42,349 nt of DNA from Cymbomonas tetramitiformis (lineage: Eukaryota > Chlorophyta > Pyramimonadophyceae > Pyramimonadales > Pyramimonadaceae): the NCBI GenBank assembly GCA_001247695.2, contig LGRX02035484.1, forward strand, positions 1-42,349. Direction: 5' to 3'. Each line of letters starts with the position of its first letter. The first letter of the stretch is position 1. Shown in pieces: positions 10,927 to 21,711 of this stretch. A program made the position numbers and the translations under genes. Under the pieces are notes generated by a model. That model was given only the letters and a program-made list of their open reading frames with translations. It was not told the origin of the DNA and ran no database searches.

Positions 10927-13268
10927 CTCGGTTCATATCATTATGTAAGCTAAGATCAGACACCGGGACCGTCTTGAACCAAGTGAGATACACACTTACA
11001 CAGGCTGTTTGCATCGGGCAGCAGACATCAATGCATCAAAATCTAGGCTTCTCGATTCGAAAACATGTTCATTGAGAACAACTGTCTTGCTGCTCATTCT
11101 TCTCTCGGACCACACAATAATACATGTTGTACATGCAGCTTGGAGTTAGACGTGTTACGTGACAGTCCGAACATCGTTAATTTCAGAGAAGCGTGCATCA
11201 CTGCGTGCAAAGTTCCGACCTCATTCAGTCCCTCATTCAGAGGTGTTACCATTGAAGCAGTGTTTCTAAGATATCGATTCAAGCCGCCAGGTGGCGCATA
11301 CATATCAGAGTAATACTTCTCAGAGGTCTCACTGCTTATCCGTTTCGGCTAAACTTCCAGCTTGGCTTATTATGGCAGTGAACCTTGGGAAGTGGTGGGT
11401 CATGCAGAGCAGCACACCTTGGGCTTGCCAGTATTCAATAAAGCTGCACTGCAACGATTTGGTTGCATCAAAGATGCACCACGGTAGAGGCCCCGGTCCT
11501 GTGGGGCCTCTGTTTCCCTGGCCAAAGACCAACTGTTCCGTGGTCAACTCTGACAGAAAGCCACTGAAATTGCTGCTGCACTTTTGTAGGATATACTTTC
11601 GGAAAGTCGCCAGGAAGCTCACGGACACGCCGAGTGGTGTCCGCCAAGGCTCGACTCTGAGAGCCGCGCTAGAATTGAGAGCGTGTGAACCGCAGTATTG
11701 TGCTGATGTCATAGTGATCTACCAAGTTCAGACTCTTGGTTCAAGCTGCACAGCAACCAACCGAACCAGCGATCAGCCTGTCAGAGTACAATGTGCGCAG
11801 CTGAAGTTGGTTTCAAGACTTTACAAACCGTTGCCCCGACTGCATTCATAACTAGATTAGTCCTGGTATCTACTAAGACTCGGTAGCCACTGTGCTAACA
11901 CTAACTCTACAAATAATAACCTCTAACATTGAAACTATTGTGTTGAATTTCTTCAATTAAGAGCTCTGACAGGTCATTTGGAAAGGAACAATACAACACT
12001 CGTTCGTGTCCGAACTCTGAAAACAATGAAAGGCTTGATAACTTGGGCAGCGGAACTTTCAGAAAGGCGCAGAATAAAACGCTCATTCGCGCTGTGCACT
12101 GCACTGAGGCAAAGCACGTTCGCAGGCCTGAGGCCTCCGGGCTGAGCGAAACCCTCCTCTGAATGGCGAGAATAGCTTCAGTTTCCCTTACAGAACATAT
12201 CCCGGTGTGGCTCTTGATAGTTTGATGGTTATGGCAATATCAGTCATGATCTTAAGTTGCAGGAGCCAACGGTTGTACCGTCGCCGGCGGAGTCGTGCCT
12301 AGTAGCAGACCCTCACCGTGGATACAGTTATACCGTGACGAGCAGAACCGGGACGAGCTCGAAGCAATCTAGCTCTGCCCCACACCCAGATTTAGGTGAT
12401 GCTGATCAAAATTTCTGCTGCGAGTACTCTTCTCATGATGCAGTTTATGTATAAGGAGGGCTGCGGCATTATAAATCTAATATTGTTCGCACGACGTGCA
12501 ATTCAGAGATCTTTTGGTTATGCTTTTCTCCCGCGAATTAAATAGTACATCTTTGCCGTTGCACATCTTTCAAGGCCATCTTACCTTCGCAGGTAATCTT
12601 GTCAAACGACTCTCGAAGGAGGACGGTTCAAGCGACTCGGGACGTCCCGTTGGGAGGCTTGATCTCGTGAGGCAGGATCCTTGAAGTAGCAAAACCCCAG
12701 TGAAGAGTCTTTGACGTTACTGTAGAGTGATGTTTCCTTTCTCTTTAACATTCAAGCTCGAAGCGATATTCCAGAGAGCTCTACATAGTCATACAGTCAT
12801 ACTGGATACTCATGACACAGTCCACCAAGTACAGTCATACTCCGGATACTCATACTGCAGTTCAGCCACCCGCACCCGCACCCGCACCCCACGCCAGCGC
12901 CAGCCCCAGTAGACTCAAGACTGACACGCCTGGGCCTGCAATAATACGCCGTGACACGCTGCAAAATCGATTTAAAATGGTAAATTCGTCCATTGTCGAA
13001 TTGTCGATTCGACAGTTGACGAATAATAATTATCCCATATACATCATTTTTTCATATATGCGTACAGAGCGTGACACAGAGCATGGCAGTGTGAGCACTC
13101 GCTACCTCGTCATTTGCCAATATTATCAACAGAAATACCCAATGACCCGCCAAATAGGAAAAAATGGTCATAGCTCCGTGTGAAGTGATCGGAATGGGGC
13201 AACCAAGGTATCGAAGCGCAAGTGGATTGTGGAAGAGGCAAGACCCAACCGGCACATCACCATAAGAT
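10927..13268. other. No supported gene
   Basis: Upstream exons of the TIR-like gene should lie here on the minus strand, but I could not identify them. The longest frame (plus, 11291-11851) has no recognisable motif. A short run of CCGCAC repeats occurs near 12865-12890. Confidence 0.3.
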
Positions 13269-13478
13269 GTGATGGAACCCATTATTCGGGGGAAATCTCA
13301 TGGCAGCGGTGGCCAAGGAGGAGGGGTAAAAGGCTGTTGGAAATCCCAGCGTTTGGTAATTATCAACAAGAGGAAAAAAGTGGATATCTCTTCGACTAGT
13401 GCTCGGAATCTTGCAAACAACCGGAAGGGGGGCATGGACATCTACACGAGTCCCCGGATGGGAATGTGTGATTGTTAA
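13269..13478 (+). pseudogene. Conserved protein fragment 1 (KVDISSTS family)
   Basis: The frame ends KKVDISSTSARNLANNRKGG, MDIYTSPRMGMCDC. The same sentence appears on the opposite strand at 21712-21984 with many nucleotide but few amino-acid changes, so the peptide has been under selection. I do not recognise the family. The fragment stops 11 bp before the target duplication of the outer LTR element. Confidence 0.4.
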
Positions 13479-13493
13479 ACCCTAAATATAAAC

Positions 13494-13744
13494 TCACGGG
13501 AAAGCCGATTTCCCCCCCACTGTATGGGGGCCTGCTTCTCCTTGCGTCACCCCTCACTGTGTGTGGCATGTGTCACCCGTGACCGTGTCTCCGTCACGTT
13601 AGCCTTCTCTAGTTAGTCAGTCCGTATGTCTGCCTTCTTAGTTTTATGCTATTCCGTTTCCGAGCACCCGGCACTGTGTGATTCTGTGACTTTACCGCGT
13701 ATATATATCCATTATATATATACCCTCATATCACCCTTTCTGTC
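13494..13744 (+). repeat. 5' LTR of outer element
   Basis: It begins TCACGGGAAAGCC and ends CTTTCTGTC. It matches 20930-21185 apart from a 5-nt length difference near the TA-rich stretch (13700) and the missing terminal TG. Confidence 0.75.
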
Positions 13745-13940
13745 GGGTTATCGACCCACTTCACGCTAAGTGGTGTTTCGGTAGGCATCAACTCGCTTTG
13801 GCTTCACGTCAATTCTACAAAATTCCCTCTTTCCCTCTTACTTCCTTCGGACTTACATCGGTTTGAGTGCAACTGCCTCATCCCAACTTCCCTGTCCAAC
13901 TTCGTGTGTTGCCTACCGTCTGTGATTGGTTTTCCACGAT

Positions 13941-14152
13941 TGTCAGATATATAGTCGGGTGTATATATATCGGATAACGGAGAATAAACCCTGAGTTAAG
14001 GGTTTCGATCTCAGAACGGTAAAAGTCTCAGATTGATAAAAGAGGTACACATAAATACTAACGGGTGTTTCCCGTCTACTGGTGACGGTCACCCAGCCTA
14101 CTATAGGAAGTGACAAGTGACAGATTCGACTGTCGGTGTGTCACATCCAGCA
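13941..14152 (-). repeat. 3' LTR of inner element
   Basis: This is the left LTR, which is the 3' LTR relative to gag. It is 212 bp, TG...CA, and identical to 19616-19827 except for one C/T near 14126. The short tract just before it on the minus strand (AGGTGGTG) is a weak polypurine tract candidate. Confidence 0.92.
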
Positions 14153-14402
14153 CACCACCTAGGGTGGTGACCGGAGCTAGTAGTGAATGAAGCAAACAAA
14201 CTCCCTACTCAACTTCATGAGGAAACTAGCACAACTGGGGGCCTGTACTCTTGGTCAGGGCGGTCCCAGGTCACAGCAAGATTGTCAGATACCGCTGTTA
14301 CTTTGCCAAAACCTTAAACATAGCTCAACTTTGTAGAGCTCTTCTGCACATCTAGGAAGCTACACTATAGCTAATTCCCAGGCAGGCACGGCGTGACTAA
14401 TT

Positions 14403-15147
14403 CTAGCCACTAGTGGTCTTCGGAGCTGTCTGCCCGGCTCGGAGCAGCGCGACTGTGAAGCAGTTGCCGGCCCCCGGGGCCGGTGATGAATCATTCGTAG
14501 AAGAAATTGACGAGTTCTCGATCACGGGAGGCTGCACTGCACCGGGGTGCTGCCAAGTGCTGCCCGACGGTGGAGCCTCGTCATCTGAAGATGAAGCCGG
14601 CGACAGCGGAGGGCCGTCCACAAACAACTCGGCAGGCGGTGGCGGCCCGGGATGCCACGGCATCGGAGCCATGTAGAGTCCCTGCCGTCTCTGCTCCCGC
14701 CGTTGGCGACGAGGCGGAATAGCACATGGCATGTCATGAACCACGTCAGTTGGCGAAGCCTCCGCAGCCGGGACTGCCGAGCCAGTTGACGTAGCACCAC
14801 CGACCGGTGGACCCGTGCATGTGCGCGCACCGGCACCACCGACACCGGCAACGGCGTGCGGTGCGGCGGTGGCACAAATTACAAAGAGCGCACACACCAA
14901 GGAGGAAGTGAGGAGAGACCTCCCGAACCTCGGAATGCCGCTCCCACAGCCGTACCGCGGCCGTGGCAGCTCAACTGAGGCATCTTCGTCGTCGTCGTCG
15001 CCCGCGACATAGGTTGCGGGCTTGTACTCCACCACGCGCTCCGGCTCCCCAATCGCGGAGAGCAAATTCATGCTCGGGGCCGGCTCGTCGGGCACCAATG
15101 CAATCCCCGTGCTCTCAATGAAATCGGCAAACGTGCGGGTGACGGGA
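14403..15147 (-). pseudogene. gag-like gene, 3' part (separated by insertion)
   Basis: This is the C-terminal part of the gag-like frame, ending in TAG at 14405-14403. It continues directly from the frame that breaks at 17669 once the nested element and one copy of its 9-bp duplication are removed. It contains TRTFADFIESTG, an acidic run (GDDDDEDA), a hydrophobic helix (SLLTSSLVCALFVICATAA) that could span a membrane, and a proline/serine-rich tail. A membrane-like helix at the end of a gag protein is unusual; its role is unknown. Confidence 0.75.
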
Positions 15148-15687
15148 GGGCAAAAGGTAGCACTTCACTTGTGTCGCATGATCTTTTATTTTTGTCGCAC
15201 CATGCGACATATCAATTATATTCTGGGACGACAAAACTGAGTACGGGACTCATTATTGTCGCAGTGCGACAAACAGTGAGTGCGGGGCTGATTATTGTCG
15301 CAGCGACACAAAGAAGACTATATTTTTGAACTGAATCTACAAAACTTATACAAAAGATTATGGAGTATACCATATCACAGTTTACGGAAGAAAAGAAACA
15401 ATTTGACAAGCTAGCATATGCAAATTAACTAACAATTGGCAGGGAAATGTGCTCACGTTAGCACAGCATGCACTATTTTCTACTCTATTTTAATTACATA
15501 ACTATGCTTATACATCTTAACAATAAATGTGCAGTGCATACTGTTATTAAGTCAGGTACAAACAAAACAAATCCTATAAAAGATTGACTTCTAAGTTCTA
15601 AAATCTAAAGGCTAAGCAGGTTGCTGGATACAGCAACATGCAATTCGCCAGCGATAAAGGTGAACCTGAATTACCTGCACACAGCGA

Positions 15688-16371
15688 ATGCGAAAACGTC
15701 AGAACGAAGTGAAAAAATATTGCAATCATCACAAAAACACGCAGGCAAATACGCATTGGAAGCCAATAAGCAAAATAATTCAACACTCTTCACAATTTCC
15801 ACACCGTAACATGCGTCTCGCCAACGAGCATGAGATATTTGAAATACCTGCACACGGTAATCGCAAACAGGTCAGAAATAAAATGAATAACAAAACCAAA
15901 CGTACACGCAACGACCAACAGCACACATGCGAAACAGGCGTTCAGGAATGCGAAACAGGCGTTCAGGAATGCGAAACAAACGTGCAGGAGTGCGGCGAAA
16001 CAGGAAAACGTGAAAAGTATCCTGCAAAATTACGGAGGGAAAAGTCAGTGAGAGAGGTGGGGCTCGAACCCACGCTGCACAAACTGTGCAGACATCGCCC
16101 TCGAAAAATAGACTCACCACAGGAGAAACAGAACGAATACAAAACAGAAGCTCGAAAACCAAAAGTAAATTCCTGCAAAATATCAGTCAGTGAATGCTTG
16201 CGACAACATCAAAACGACGGGCAGCGGCACAGCCCGTCAGCCGGCCTACAAGAATGCCGCCAGCAATACCCGAATGTTGCTGGGGGCGTCACACATATAG
16301 CAAAAACGAACGCGACCTGTAGAACAATGAAACACAACTCTGCAAGGATGTTAGGATATACCGGAAATTAG
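15688..16371 (+). other. Open frame inside the nested element, probably not a gene
   Basis: The 227-codon frame is Lys/Asn/Gln-rich. It includes a short tandem repeat encoding QECETGV (15936-15995) and a stretch, REVGLEPTL, that is the antisense of a tRNA-like T arm. The latter is a classic sign of a spurious frame. No domain is recognisable. Confidence 0.2.
16046..16118 (-). other. tRNA-like relic (B box and T arm only)
   Basis: On the minus strand GTGGGTTCGAGCCCCAC forms a perfect T arm with a B box. A CTGCA/TGCAG hairpin lies upstream, where an anticodon arm would be. No acceptor 5' strand or D arm can be found, so this is at most a SINE or tRNA remnant. Confidence 0.3.
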
Positions 16372-16612
16372 TTAGTATGAAGGGAAAAAATACATGCAGC
16401 AGTACAAAGCAGGGCACAGCAAAAAACATTGTGAGGTGCGCCGCTAAACGAAAGGGTCAAGAATGAATGTGAGAGTCAACATCGAGATATCTCATATGTG
16501 AAATCAGCCAGCCGCGGCCCGCGTGGGTCTCACCGGTGAACCGATTTCGCCATGACATGACATGCGTTGCCATGTCATGTAGTCACACAGTGGGATTCCA
16601 TTGTTCCCCTTC

Positions 16613-16655
16613 TGTCCCATTTTACACCTGTTCTCGACAGGTGTAAAATGGGACA
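16613..16655. repeat. Perfect 19-bp hairpin
   Basis: The arms TGTCCCATTTTACACCTGT (16613-16631) and its exact complement (16637-16655) are separated by a 5-base loop, inside the nested TIR element. Confidence 0.95.
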
Positions 16656-16949
16656 GTAGCAGTAGGGGACGGTACAGTATGGTTTCGGGTACTGTATGGC
16701 ATTCAACTGTGACACTGTAATCTTCGTCGCAACCCCATGCCATGTCAGCATGTCTGCCAGGTGAATTTTTGTTGTCGTGTCGCAAACCCATGCCATGTCA
16801 GCATGTTGCGAAAGTCTGGAACCAGTCGCATCGCATTTGTAGCGAGGGAGCCACACTTAAGGGCTTTTTGTGGTGCAGTTTTTTAATTTACCAATATATA
16901 AATCGAAACTGATCGCGTCGCTGATTGGCTTATCCATCGTCTGCAAACC

Positions 16950-17290
16950 ATCTCGTTTTTGTCGTGTGATCCCTTTCCCTTGTCGTCCCATATTCATGGT
17001 GCCTATCTCAGGCGCTCGCACTTCTTATTGGCGGTTATGGGCGATCAGTCCAAAACATCTCATGTAAAACACCCTGAAATCTGTAGCACGTGCGCCTTCT
17101 ATAATTATACAAAAAAACGTGCTCCTTGTACGTGCACAGTCAGCTTATGGTATTTCGCGTGTGACCCATATTCATGGAGTTTATCTAATCTCATGGCTCC
17201 TCTGATTGGCGATCAGTCGGAAATATCTTTTATACGCCATCTGAAATCTGTCTCGCTGATAACTTCTGCATGAATATCCATAATTCGATA
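16950..17290. repeat. Diverged direct repeat, about 180-bp period
   Basis: The motif 'cccatattcatgg' recurs at about 16987 and 17164, and 'gcgatcagtc' at 17040 and 17210, with 'gaaatctgt' after each. It lies in the right half of the nested element and has no coding potential. Confidence 0.6.
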
Positions 17291-17668
17291 CTACGCCCAG
17301 GAATATTCTATGCGTCTCTGATTGGCGGCAATGCTCCACCGATTTGTATAACTCTCCTGCTTGCCATCTTAAGGTGACCGGTGTGGACTGCAATATAATT
17401 ATATATGGGCGGTTACTCCCGATCTGACAGGGAAATCACACTGTTTCCGTAAAAAAGGGCCCCAAAGGTGGACAGTTCTGGTAGTATCGTGTGCGTCGAT
17501 GTCACTTTTTCCAGGAAAACCTGTTTCGCTCCTATAAGGGAAACGCAGGGCCTTGCAGCTTTTTTTTGAAAAAGCTGCGAACCGTCGGTGTATAATGTTG
17601 AGTATAATCGGATCTGTTTGCGACACGACCAAAAAAATACACCTCGCGACACAAAAAAGGCGCTTCCA

Positions 17669-19224
17669 GGGCAAAAGGGGTTCGGCGGACCGGTCCACTC
17701 CTCCTCGGACTCAACCGACGCGGGCGGGGAGTGCGCGGCCGGCTCCGACACCACCGGCAAGTCGGCAGTGAAGGTGTTGATGTTGAATGTTGAAGCTCCA
17801 GCCGCGTGTGCCATCTCAGAGAACTCGGCGACAGCGGACACGAGGACCTCACCGTCCTCCTCGCAGAACGAGCACGCCGAAAGATCGGTGAAGACCTCCG
17901 GCTTCCCGCCCGCAAGCATGCAGAGGGCGTCGAATTCCACGGGGTCGCCGTGGTCGATGGCGTGCTGGAACTTCGCGGCCAGCACGGAGTTCTCGGCCTC
18001 CTCGGCGAAGGCGAATGCCGAGAGCCCGGTCCTGCCCCCGTTCGGGCAGTCCCGGTGCCAATGCCTCGCTTTCCCCTTAGCACACACCTGATTTTGGCAG
18101 TACGGGATTGTCGCACCGCTGTCGCGGTGGAAGGCCACCTTTCGTGAGACGGATTGAGACCAATTCCCCCCTTTGGGGAGGGGCGAGGCCGCGAAACGGG
18201 TCTTGACGCGGCGGTCCGGTTTGTCCGCGCGAGGGGTAAACCCCCGCGGAGACGGTTCGGACTCGGCGGTGACGAGGAAGGTGGCCAATTGCCTCTTCAA
18301 GTCGAGCACCATTGTCCGTAAGTCCGCGATCTCACTCGCCGCACCCGACTCATCAACGCCCTTCTCCATGAAGTGCGTGCCGTGGGAGTACCGGTGTGCG
18401 GATGCGGTGGCGGTGCCCGCCCGCACGTGCTCGCCGTAGCACTCCCGCACCCACTGCTGAATAGTGAGTAGGTCGTGGGCGGCTCGTTGGTCGTGAAGGA
18501 GCAAACGGGACACCACCGGCTGGTAGAAGGTGGCGTCGAGGGCTTTGATGAAAAGGGACTTCACGTCCTCGTCCTGGAGCGTCGACCTGGTCCTCGCAGC
18601 TTTGAGCGCGGCGTTGAAGTCCTCAATGGGTCCATGAGGGTCCACGCCCGCAGCGATGCGGACGGCAAACATGTCCGCTTGCCCCTGGAAGGGGTCCCCA
18701 ACCGGGATCATCCGACGGGCGAACTCGAGCAGGACACGCTTACCGTCTGCCGGGAAGCTGGCGTGGGACGAGTCCAACCAGTCCGCTGCGGGCGACGAGG
18801 GGTCGATCAGCAGCTCGATCGTGGAGAACAATAAATTGTTGGCCTCCACGCGGACGGCTAAAGTGGCGTCGTCCAGCGTGAAGAGCGGGAAGAAACCGAT
18901 ATCCTCAGTGACGAATGCTGCCTGCAGTGCAGAGACCATTCTCGTGAAGATGGCCGCCGCGTGGGGCTCAGCACCGGAAAATCTCCCCTCCTTGCCGTCG
19001 AACAACTTGCGCTGGACGTGCTTCGCCACCTTCATGTCGAAGTGCTCCCGCTGTAAGGTGCGTACCGATGCCAAAAATGTAGCACCCGCCGAATTAGCGG
19101 CCGGTTGTGCCGCTGGCGGGGTCGCGGGCGTGTTGGCATGCCTGGCAGCAACGGAGTCAAAGATTGTGCTCAATGTGCGGCGGCGATTCGCCATGCTAGC
19201 CGTCGATCTAGTAGAAGTAACCAT
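17669..19224 (-). pseudogene. gag-like gene of inner LTR element, 5' part
   Basis: The first ATG of the frame is at 19224; a second, in MANRRRTLSTIF, is at 19194. The frame encodes an alpha-helical capsid-like region (PFQGQADMFAVRIAAGV; LKAARTRSTLQDEDVKSLFI; LLTIQQWVRECYGEHV). A coiled segment (EIADLRTMVLDLKRQLATFL) follows, then a nucleocapsid-like knuckle with spacing C-X4-C-X6-H-X4-C (CQNQVC..RHWHRDC), a variant of the CCHC knuckle of gag proteins. The frame is broken at 17669 by the nested element and resumes at 15147; joined it would be 766 residues. From memory, similar gag frames are common in prasinophyte genomes. No pol follows. Confidence 0.85.
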
Positions 19225-19599
19225 GACGAAGAAGACTATAGGGGTGGAGTGAGGCAAGAAGACGTGGAAAAAATGCGGTAGTCCTGGGCGGCCAAGAAAT
19301 GCGGTGGGTCGTCGATACGGCTGCCGGCCGTGAGAGAGCAGAAATTCCGAGAAGTCGTGTGGTAGATGGCGGCCGCGTACGAAACGGTGTGGTGACCAAC
19401 CAGGATGCGTAAACCAATCCAACGTTAAATCCCGTAGAAAAGATGTCCTCAAAGGCCTACAGCTAGCCGTAAATCAACCCACAAAACTTAGGCCATACCC
19501 GCGACTGCCGGCACGTCCACGCGCGGAGCGCCTCACTCCATCCCAAGCGTCTGGCTTTAGCCAATCATCCTTGCGGTGTCGCAGTGGCTAAATAAAGCG

Positions 19600-19611
19600 T
19601 AAGTGGGACCA
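19600..19611 (-). promoter_or_regulatory. Candidate primer-binding site of inner element
   Basis: Four bases downstream of the 5' LTR (minus strand) the sequence reads TGGTCCCACTTA. It begins with TGG, as a site complementary to a tRNA CCA end should. The tRNA was not identified. Confidence 0.4.
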
Positions 19612-19615
19612 AACC

Positions 19616-19827
19616 TGTCAGATATATAGTCGGGTGTATATATATCGGATAACGGAGAATAAACCCTGAGTTAAGGGTTTCGATCTCAGAACGGTAAAAG
19701 TCTCAGATTGATAAAAGAGGTACACATAAATACTAACGGGTGTTTCCCGTCTACTGGTGACGGTCACCCAGCCTACTATAGGAAGTGACAAGTGACAGAT
19801 TTGACTGTCGGTGTGTCACATCCAGCA
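19616..19827 (-). repeat. 5' LTR of inner element
   Basis: This is the right-hand 212-bp LTR, TG...CA, directly followed by the target duplication ACGAT. It should hold the promoter for gag on the minus strand. Confidence 0.92.
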
Positions 19828-20240
19828 ACGATTTCCTTCGGCCAAACTTCCTTCTTTCCCTCTTGTTCCTTCACCATGGCCGGCTACTTGCCTTCCGGTT
19901 TGAGCGCATTAACCTCAACCCGATTTCCTTATTTCACATCGTGGGCTGCCTACCGTCAACGAGATTGGTTCTCCGCGATTTCCTTCGGCCAAACTTCCTT
20001 CTAATTTTACATGAAGTTACGTTATGACCATCAACCCGAACGTCCACTCGACTTTCTGACCAGCAGCACCCCTTCTGGCGGGAATACGGGTTACCGTACG
20101 ACGTTTTTGACATTACCCCCGTTTTCCTCGTCAAATTTCACCCCAATTTGACTTCTCCATCACTTGATTTGGTATATTTTTCGAGGAGTTACCTTTCACC
20201 CACGAAACCCTATCGACGCGCCTTCCAGATTTTGCAGCCG
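19828..20240 (+). repeat. Short diverged internal repeats of the outer element
   Basis: The phrase 'gatttccttcggccaaacttccttct' occurs at 19830 and 19978. A related, more diverged version with the same 'ttgcctaccgtc..gattggtt' ending lies left of the inner element at 13838-13940. The 5' interior of the outer element is therefore a degenerate repeat of about 150 bp. Confidence 0.6.
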
Positions 20241-20248
20241 TAGAGATC

Positions 20249-20674
20249 ATGGCCTCGCTACGCCAGCGTGCGCGCATGGCCGCGGTTAGGTCTGCACTGG
20301 ACTTGCTTCGACGACGACATCTTCCCTTTGGCTGTGGTCTGGTGGTGCTTGGTGGTGCTTACGCACCAAGCACCAAACTCGAGTCCATCGCCTTCGCCAT
20401 CAACAACGAGTGCTTTGACTCCTTCGACTTCGTCCCTCCACTCCCTTCGCCCTCGCCTTGCACCCCACCTGTTCACCATCTAGTGGTGTGTGGTGATGTT
20501 GCCACGCCCACTTCGCCCCTCACCATCGTTCCTTTCGAGCCATTCCCAATGCGCTCGATCGCGCCCCCTTACCGCATTTTTCACCTTCCACCCCCCCAGC
20601 CCCTTCTCATCGACGCATTCGCTCTGGTGGTGCCAGGCTACTTTTGGCTCTGGCACCGCACAGGGGTTGGTTAA
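20249..20674 (+). CDS. Hypothetical 141-residue frame in outer LTR element
   Basis: An ATG in a reasonable context (GATCATGGCC) opens a frame starting MASLRQRARMAAVRSALDLL, followed by a proline-rich middle and ending with a Phe/Trp-rich stretch. No gag knuckle, protease or polymerase motif is present. It is the only sizeable frame of the outer element, so it may be a degenerate gag or chance. Confidence 0.3.
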   Translation: MASLRQRARMAAVRSALDLLRRRHLPFGCGLVVLGGAYAPSTKLESIAFAINNECFDSFDFVPPLPSPSPCTPPVHHLVVCGDVATPTSPLTIVPFEPFPMRSIAPPYRIFHLPPPQPLLIDAFALVVPGYFWLWHRTGVG

Positions 20675-20927
20675 TTTATCACCTGGATGCCCCTCGACAT
20701 CTTCGAGAACACCGCCGCCACCACTCAGTGAAAGCACGATCACATCGCAACCAACTAGCTTTAACCTTAGCCACAATTAGCTTCGTGCAAAGTTTGACCG
20801 CATCCTTGCCAGTTGTTAGCTGGCCGCAATGGGCCCTTCGTTGAACTTTGACATTAAGTGACATTGGGTTTAGGTTTTAGGGTTTGCTCGCTCTGGGATT
20901 GCCACTCACACCTTCGGGGTGAGGTGG

Positions 20928-21186
20928 TGTCACGGGAAAGCCGATTTCCCCCCCACTGTATGGGGGCCTGCTTCTCCTTGCGTCACCCCTCACTGTGTGT
21001 GGCATGTGTCACCCGTGACCGTGTCTCCGTCACGTTAGCCTTCTCTAGTTAGTCAGTCCGTATGTCTGCCTTCTTAGTTTTATGCTATTCCGTTTCCGAG
21101 CACCCGGCACTGTGTGATTCTGTGACTTTACCGCGTACTGTATATATATCCATTATATATATACCCTCATATCACCCTTTCTGTCA
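20928..21186 (+). repeat. 3' LTR of outer element
   Basis: It starts TGTCACGGG and ends TTTCTGTCA. It is preceded by the purine tract GGGGTGAGGTGG (20916-20927) and followed by TAAAC (21187-21191). Confidence 0.75.
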
Positions 21187-21191
21187 TAAAC

Positions 21192-21711
21192 CATAAACCC
21201 TAAACATGTCGAGATCCAAGTACTGTACGGATAGAGAAATCCTATTCTAGCTAGACATCAGAGTACATTGCTTTATTTTTCTCCATCGGCCCGGATGCGA
21301 TAATATCATAGGCCAGCCATCGGCCAAATCGGCCGAACACTAAAATCGCCCGCCGCAGGCGCGAAATTTTGGATTTAAGTATGGCGAATTGTTAAAATAG
21401 TATCGAAAGTACTTGTTTTCTTTGGCCGAAACATGGCCGGTGCGAAATTATGGACGGCCCGCAAGTGGGCACATCATCGGCCCGCGAGCGGCCCGGAGCG
21501 GCGTCAAGCGGCCCCGGGCCGGCCCGTCAGGGTAAGCAATGTTCCCTGCTAGACATGCGTTTTGGTACATCATATGTTTCTCGCTTACACCAAGCTTTTC
21601 AACTAGCACACACTCTAGTTTCCCCATCATCCGACATCATCCCACAATGGTCCAACCCGCACGGGGGACCGTTCTCGCCGATCGTCTGGATCTTCTTAAA
21701 TAATCGAGGGT
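21192..21711. other. No gene seen; TTTAGGG-like motifs
   Basis: Only short frames occur. Telomere-like motifs flank the stretch (ATAAACCCTAAAC near 21195; GGGTTTAAGGTTTAGG near 21707), and 'cggcc' motifs recur at 21285-21530. Confidence 0.4.

Larger units (their letters stand above)
15157..17668. mobile_element. Nested TIR element (MULE-like, non-autonomous), 2.5 kb
   Basis: A perfect 9-bp duplication GGGCAAAAG flanks the insert (15148-15156 and 17669-17677). The ends are imperfect inverted repeats sharing TTGTGTCGC, and TGTCGC/GCGACA motifs are clustered near both ends, strongest in the left 150 bp. A 9-bp duplication is typical of Mutator-like elements, but the short poor TIRs leave the superfamily open. 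No transposase frame is seen. The insert is AT-rich compared with the gag gene around it. Confidence 0.85.
13941..19827 (-). mobile_element. Inner gag-only LTR retrotransposon
   Basis: Two 212-bp LTRs (13941-14152 and 19616-19827) start TGTCAG, end CCAGCA and differ by a single C/T. A perfect 5-bp target duplication ACGAT lies at 13936-13940 and 19828-19832. The only coding frame, gag-like, is on the minus strand, so the 5' LTR is the right one. After subtracting the nested 2.5-kb insert the element is about 3.37 kb. It has no room for, and no trace of, protease, integrase or reverse transcriptase, so it must be moved in trans. The near-identical LTRs imply a recent insertion. Confidence 0.92.
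13494..21186 (+). mobile_element. Outer LTR element, host of the nested insertions
   Basis: Direct repeats of about 251 and 259 bp at 13494-13744 and 20928-21186 share almost all positions and flank an interior with an insertion. The right copy has TG...CA ends and is preceded by a purine tract (20916-20927), so the element reads left to right. A 5-bp duplication TAAAC lies at 13489-13493 and 21187-21191. Without the inner element the interior is about 1.3 kb with no gag or pol, so it is non-autonomous. The left LTR has lost its first TG. Confidence 0.7.

Noticed and set aside
16046..16118. Functional tRNA on the minus strand
   Set aside because: Only the T arm and a hairpin are present. No acceptor or D-arm pairing could be built, and the anticodon loop lacks U33.
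15688..16371. 227-codon frame as the transposase of the nested element
   Set aside because: It contains the antisense of a tRNA-like arm (VGLEPT) and short tandem peptides, with no catalytic motif.
14403..17668. Reverse transcriptase or integrase expected between gag and the 3' LTR
   Set aside because: The interval is filled by the rest of gag plus the nested TIR element. No YxDD-like or DDE-like motif was seen in any frame.
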